DNA from: VFJZ01 sp046598415
Lineage (GTDB): Bacteria; Actinomycetota; Thermoleophilia; Gaiellales; F1-60-MAGs149
Length of the DNA stretch: 64,000 nucleotides
Direction: 5' to 3'
Assembly (NCBI GenBank): GCA_046598415.1
Contig: JBKJIG010000079.1
Location: 1-64,000 of the forward strand
Numbering within the stretch: position 1 is the first letter of the stretch; each line of letters opens with the position of its first letter. Positions 62,809 to 64,000 of this stretch are shown here, piece after piece. Under the pieces are notes generated by a model, which ran no database searches, was not told the origin of the DNA, and saw nothing but the letters and a program-made list of their open reading frames with translations. The position numbers and the translations under genes are program-made.

Positions 62809-63476
62809 TACGTCTCGAACGAGAGCTGCGGGCTGCAGGGCGCGAACGAGCGCCGGTGCAGCACCGAGGGGCCGTGCACGCGCAGCGCGGCGAGGTGCTC
62901 GGGCGTGCCGTAGCCGACGTGGCGCTCGAAGCCGTAGACCGGGTAGCGCTGGGCCATGCGCACCATCAGCCGGTCGCGCGTCACCTTGGCGACGATGGAG
63001 GCGGCGGCGATCGCCGCCGACTTCTCGTCGCCGTCGATGATGTTGCGGTGCATGCGCGTCATCGGCAGCTTGAAGCCGTCGGCGATCAGCGAGGTGTCGT
63101 CGGGCGCGTCGAGCTGCTCGAGCGCCCGGGCGAGCGCGTGGAGGTTGGCCCGGTGGATGTTGCGCGCGTCGACCTCGGGGACGCTCATCACGACCAGCGA
63201 GACGCGGATGGCGCTGCGCAGCACCGCCGGCAGCAGCACGTCGCGGGCCAGCGCCGTGCAGCGCTTCGAGTCGTCGAGGCGCGCCAGCGCGCGGCGCTGG
63301 GCGAGCGGGATGGCAGCGGGCTCCAGCAGGACGGCGGCGGCCACGAGCGGGCCTGCGAGCGCGCCCCGGCCGGCCTCATCGGCACCGGCCACGAACCGCG
63401 TGCCGAGCTTGCGATCGTGCCGCAGCAGCTTGCGCAGGGGCGGTGCGGGCGAGCGGCGGCGGGCAGCGACGGCCAT
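62808..63476 (-). CDS. rnhB: Ribonuclease HII
   Basis: Removes RNA from RNA-DNA hybrids and single ribonucleotides from DNA. 222 residues. Catalytic DEAGRGALAGP (Asp, Glu), ADGFKLP (third Asp; usual DG) and SIVAKVTRDRLM are in place. An N-terminal basic extension of about 25 residues is unremarkable. Overlaps yraN. Confidence 0.95.
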   Translation of the reverse strand: MAVAARRRSPAPPLRKLLRHDRKLGTRFVAGADEAGRGALAGPLVAAAVLLEPAAIPLAQRRALARLDDSKRCTALARDVLLPAVLRSAIRVSLVVMSVPEVDARNIHRANLHALARALEQLDAPDDTSLIADGFKLPMTRMHRNIIDGDEKSAAIAAASIVAKVTRDRLMVRMAQRYPVYGFERHVGYGTPEHLAALRVHGPSVLHRRSFAPCSPQLSFET

Positions 63477-63528
63477 CGACGAGAGCGTACCGGCGCGGTC
63501 GGCGTCGCGTGACGCGCGAACCGTGCCG

Positions 63529-64000
63529 TCATCGCACCGCGATGCGCGACGGTGGCCACACGGTCGCGATGATGCGCCCCGCCAGCGCGCCGTTCGGCAC
63601 CGGGCCGTACGTGCGCGAGTCGGTCAGGTGCTCCCGGTCGTCGGCCAGCAGGAACACCGTGCCGGCCGGCACCTCGACCGGCCCGAACGCCGCCGTCTTC
63701 GAGGTCAGGTAGGAGGTCTCGTCCGGGAAGGTGCAGCCGGGCAGGTCGGGCGTCACCGGCTCGATGATGTCCGGCGCCTGCACGCACACGTAGAGGGCGC
63801 CCTCCTCGGTCGCGCCGATCCACTCGCCCGGCATGCCGAGGATGCGCCCGACGGCGATCACCCGCGCCCGGCCCAGCAGCGCCGCGGCTTCAGCGAACGG
63901 CCCGACGGCGACCAGCTCGCCGCGCGAGAGGCGGCCCAGGAGCGCGTCCGAGATGACGATCCGATCGCCCTCCAGGATGCGCGGCGCGAGCGCGCCGGAC
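63529..64000 (-). CDS. Signal-peptidase-I-like (S26) protein without the Ser-Lys dyad; 5' end outside the window
   Basis: At least 157 residues of an S26-fold protein. The box B position reads SGALAPRILEGDRIVI, where the family has SMxPTLxxGD: catalytic Ser is Ala. Box D reads VIAVGRILGMPGEWIG, where the family has KRVxGxPGD: general-base Lys is Gly. Box E (LLADDREHLTDSRTYGPV) is well kept. So the fold is present but no peptidase activity is expected. The N-terminus with any membrane anchor lies to the right of the window. Upstream of rnhB as lepB usually is. Confidence 0.8.
   Translation of the reverse strand, partial: SGALAPRILEGDRIVISDALLGRLSRGELVAVGPFAEAAALLGRARVIAVGRILGMPGEWIGATEEGALYVCVQAPDIIEPVTPDLPGCTFPDETSYLTSKTAAFGPVEVPAGTVFLLADDREHLTDSRTYGPVPNGALAGRIIATVWPPSRIAVR

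Overview
The window is a GC-rich (roughly 70%) bacterial chromosome segment, almost fully coding on both strands. GTG and TTG starts are frequent, and same-strand genes are often joined by 1-4 bp stop/start overlaps. A WhiG/FliA-type sigma factor, an EF-G2-type translation GTPase paralogue, F420-free central metabolism genes, many leaderless-looking promoters and the order signal peptidase/rnhB/yraN/comM/dprA all point to Actinomycetota. A deep branch such as Thermoleophilia (Gaiellales/Solirubrobacterales) is my inference from the gene mix, not something the sequence proves. There are two tRNA genes (Gly-GCC, Trp-CCA), no rRNA, no CRISPR array and no recognisable intact insertion sequence.

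Layout. 1-5.6 kb: an RNase E/G operon with a split radical SAM/DUF2344 pair. 5.7-12.1 kb: a GH26-like secreted protein, then (minus strand) mreC-mreD-mrdA-rodA plus a META-domain protein, with no mreB beside it. 12.2-20 kb: small plus-strand genes facing a minus-strand housekeeping run (nnr, CBS protein, alr, cca, DUF429). 20-36 kb: accessory metabolism. This holds a UPF0324 transporter, an SDR, a FluG-like amidohydrolase + glutamine-synthetase-like pair with a TIM-barrel isomerase, a copper amine oxidase, a RidA protein, a PLP fold-III decarboxylase, a trypsin-like protease, EamA and MFS transporters and a Baeyer-Villiger monooxygenase. 35.6-36.9 kb: a toxin-antitoxin-like pair (HTH/MbcA-like protein + nucleotidyltransferase) beside tRNA-Gly. 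37-40 kb: hutU-hutF. 40-50 kb: a matrixin protease, EF-G2, a LuxR-type response regulator, a sigma factor, a Xer recombinase, sulfurtransferase-proline dehydrogenase and a D-threonine-aldolase-like enzyme. 50-55.6 kb: small regulators, a phosphoesterase, a lambda-crystallin-type dehydrogenase and a lone ectoine synthase. 55.6-57.4 kb: an atypical stretch with a frameshifted secreted protein and decayed frames next to tRNA-Trp. 57.5-64 kb: sodA, dprA, comM, an Lrp/AzlD scar, a glutamine-synthetase-like gene, yraN, rnhB and a signal-peptidase-I-like protein without its catalytic residues.

Points most worth a second look: (i) a family of three ~90-170 bp inverted-repeat elements, all in the same orientation and each sitting exactly between two convergent genes; (ii) a candidate undescribed toxin-antitoxin pair; (iii) a radical SAM protein whose cluster motif has lost one cysteine through what looks like a 12-bp repeat deletion; (iv) an S26 signal-peptidase fold lacking both Ser and Lys; (v) an azlB/azlC/azlD-type deletion scar; (vi) a dehydrogenase whose only plausible start is ATC; (vii) a 28-bp perfect palindrome in the amine oxidase promoter region; (viii) a recurring TAnnnT hexamer about 7 nt before start codons, indicating widespread leaderless transcription.
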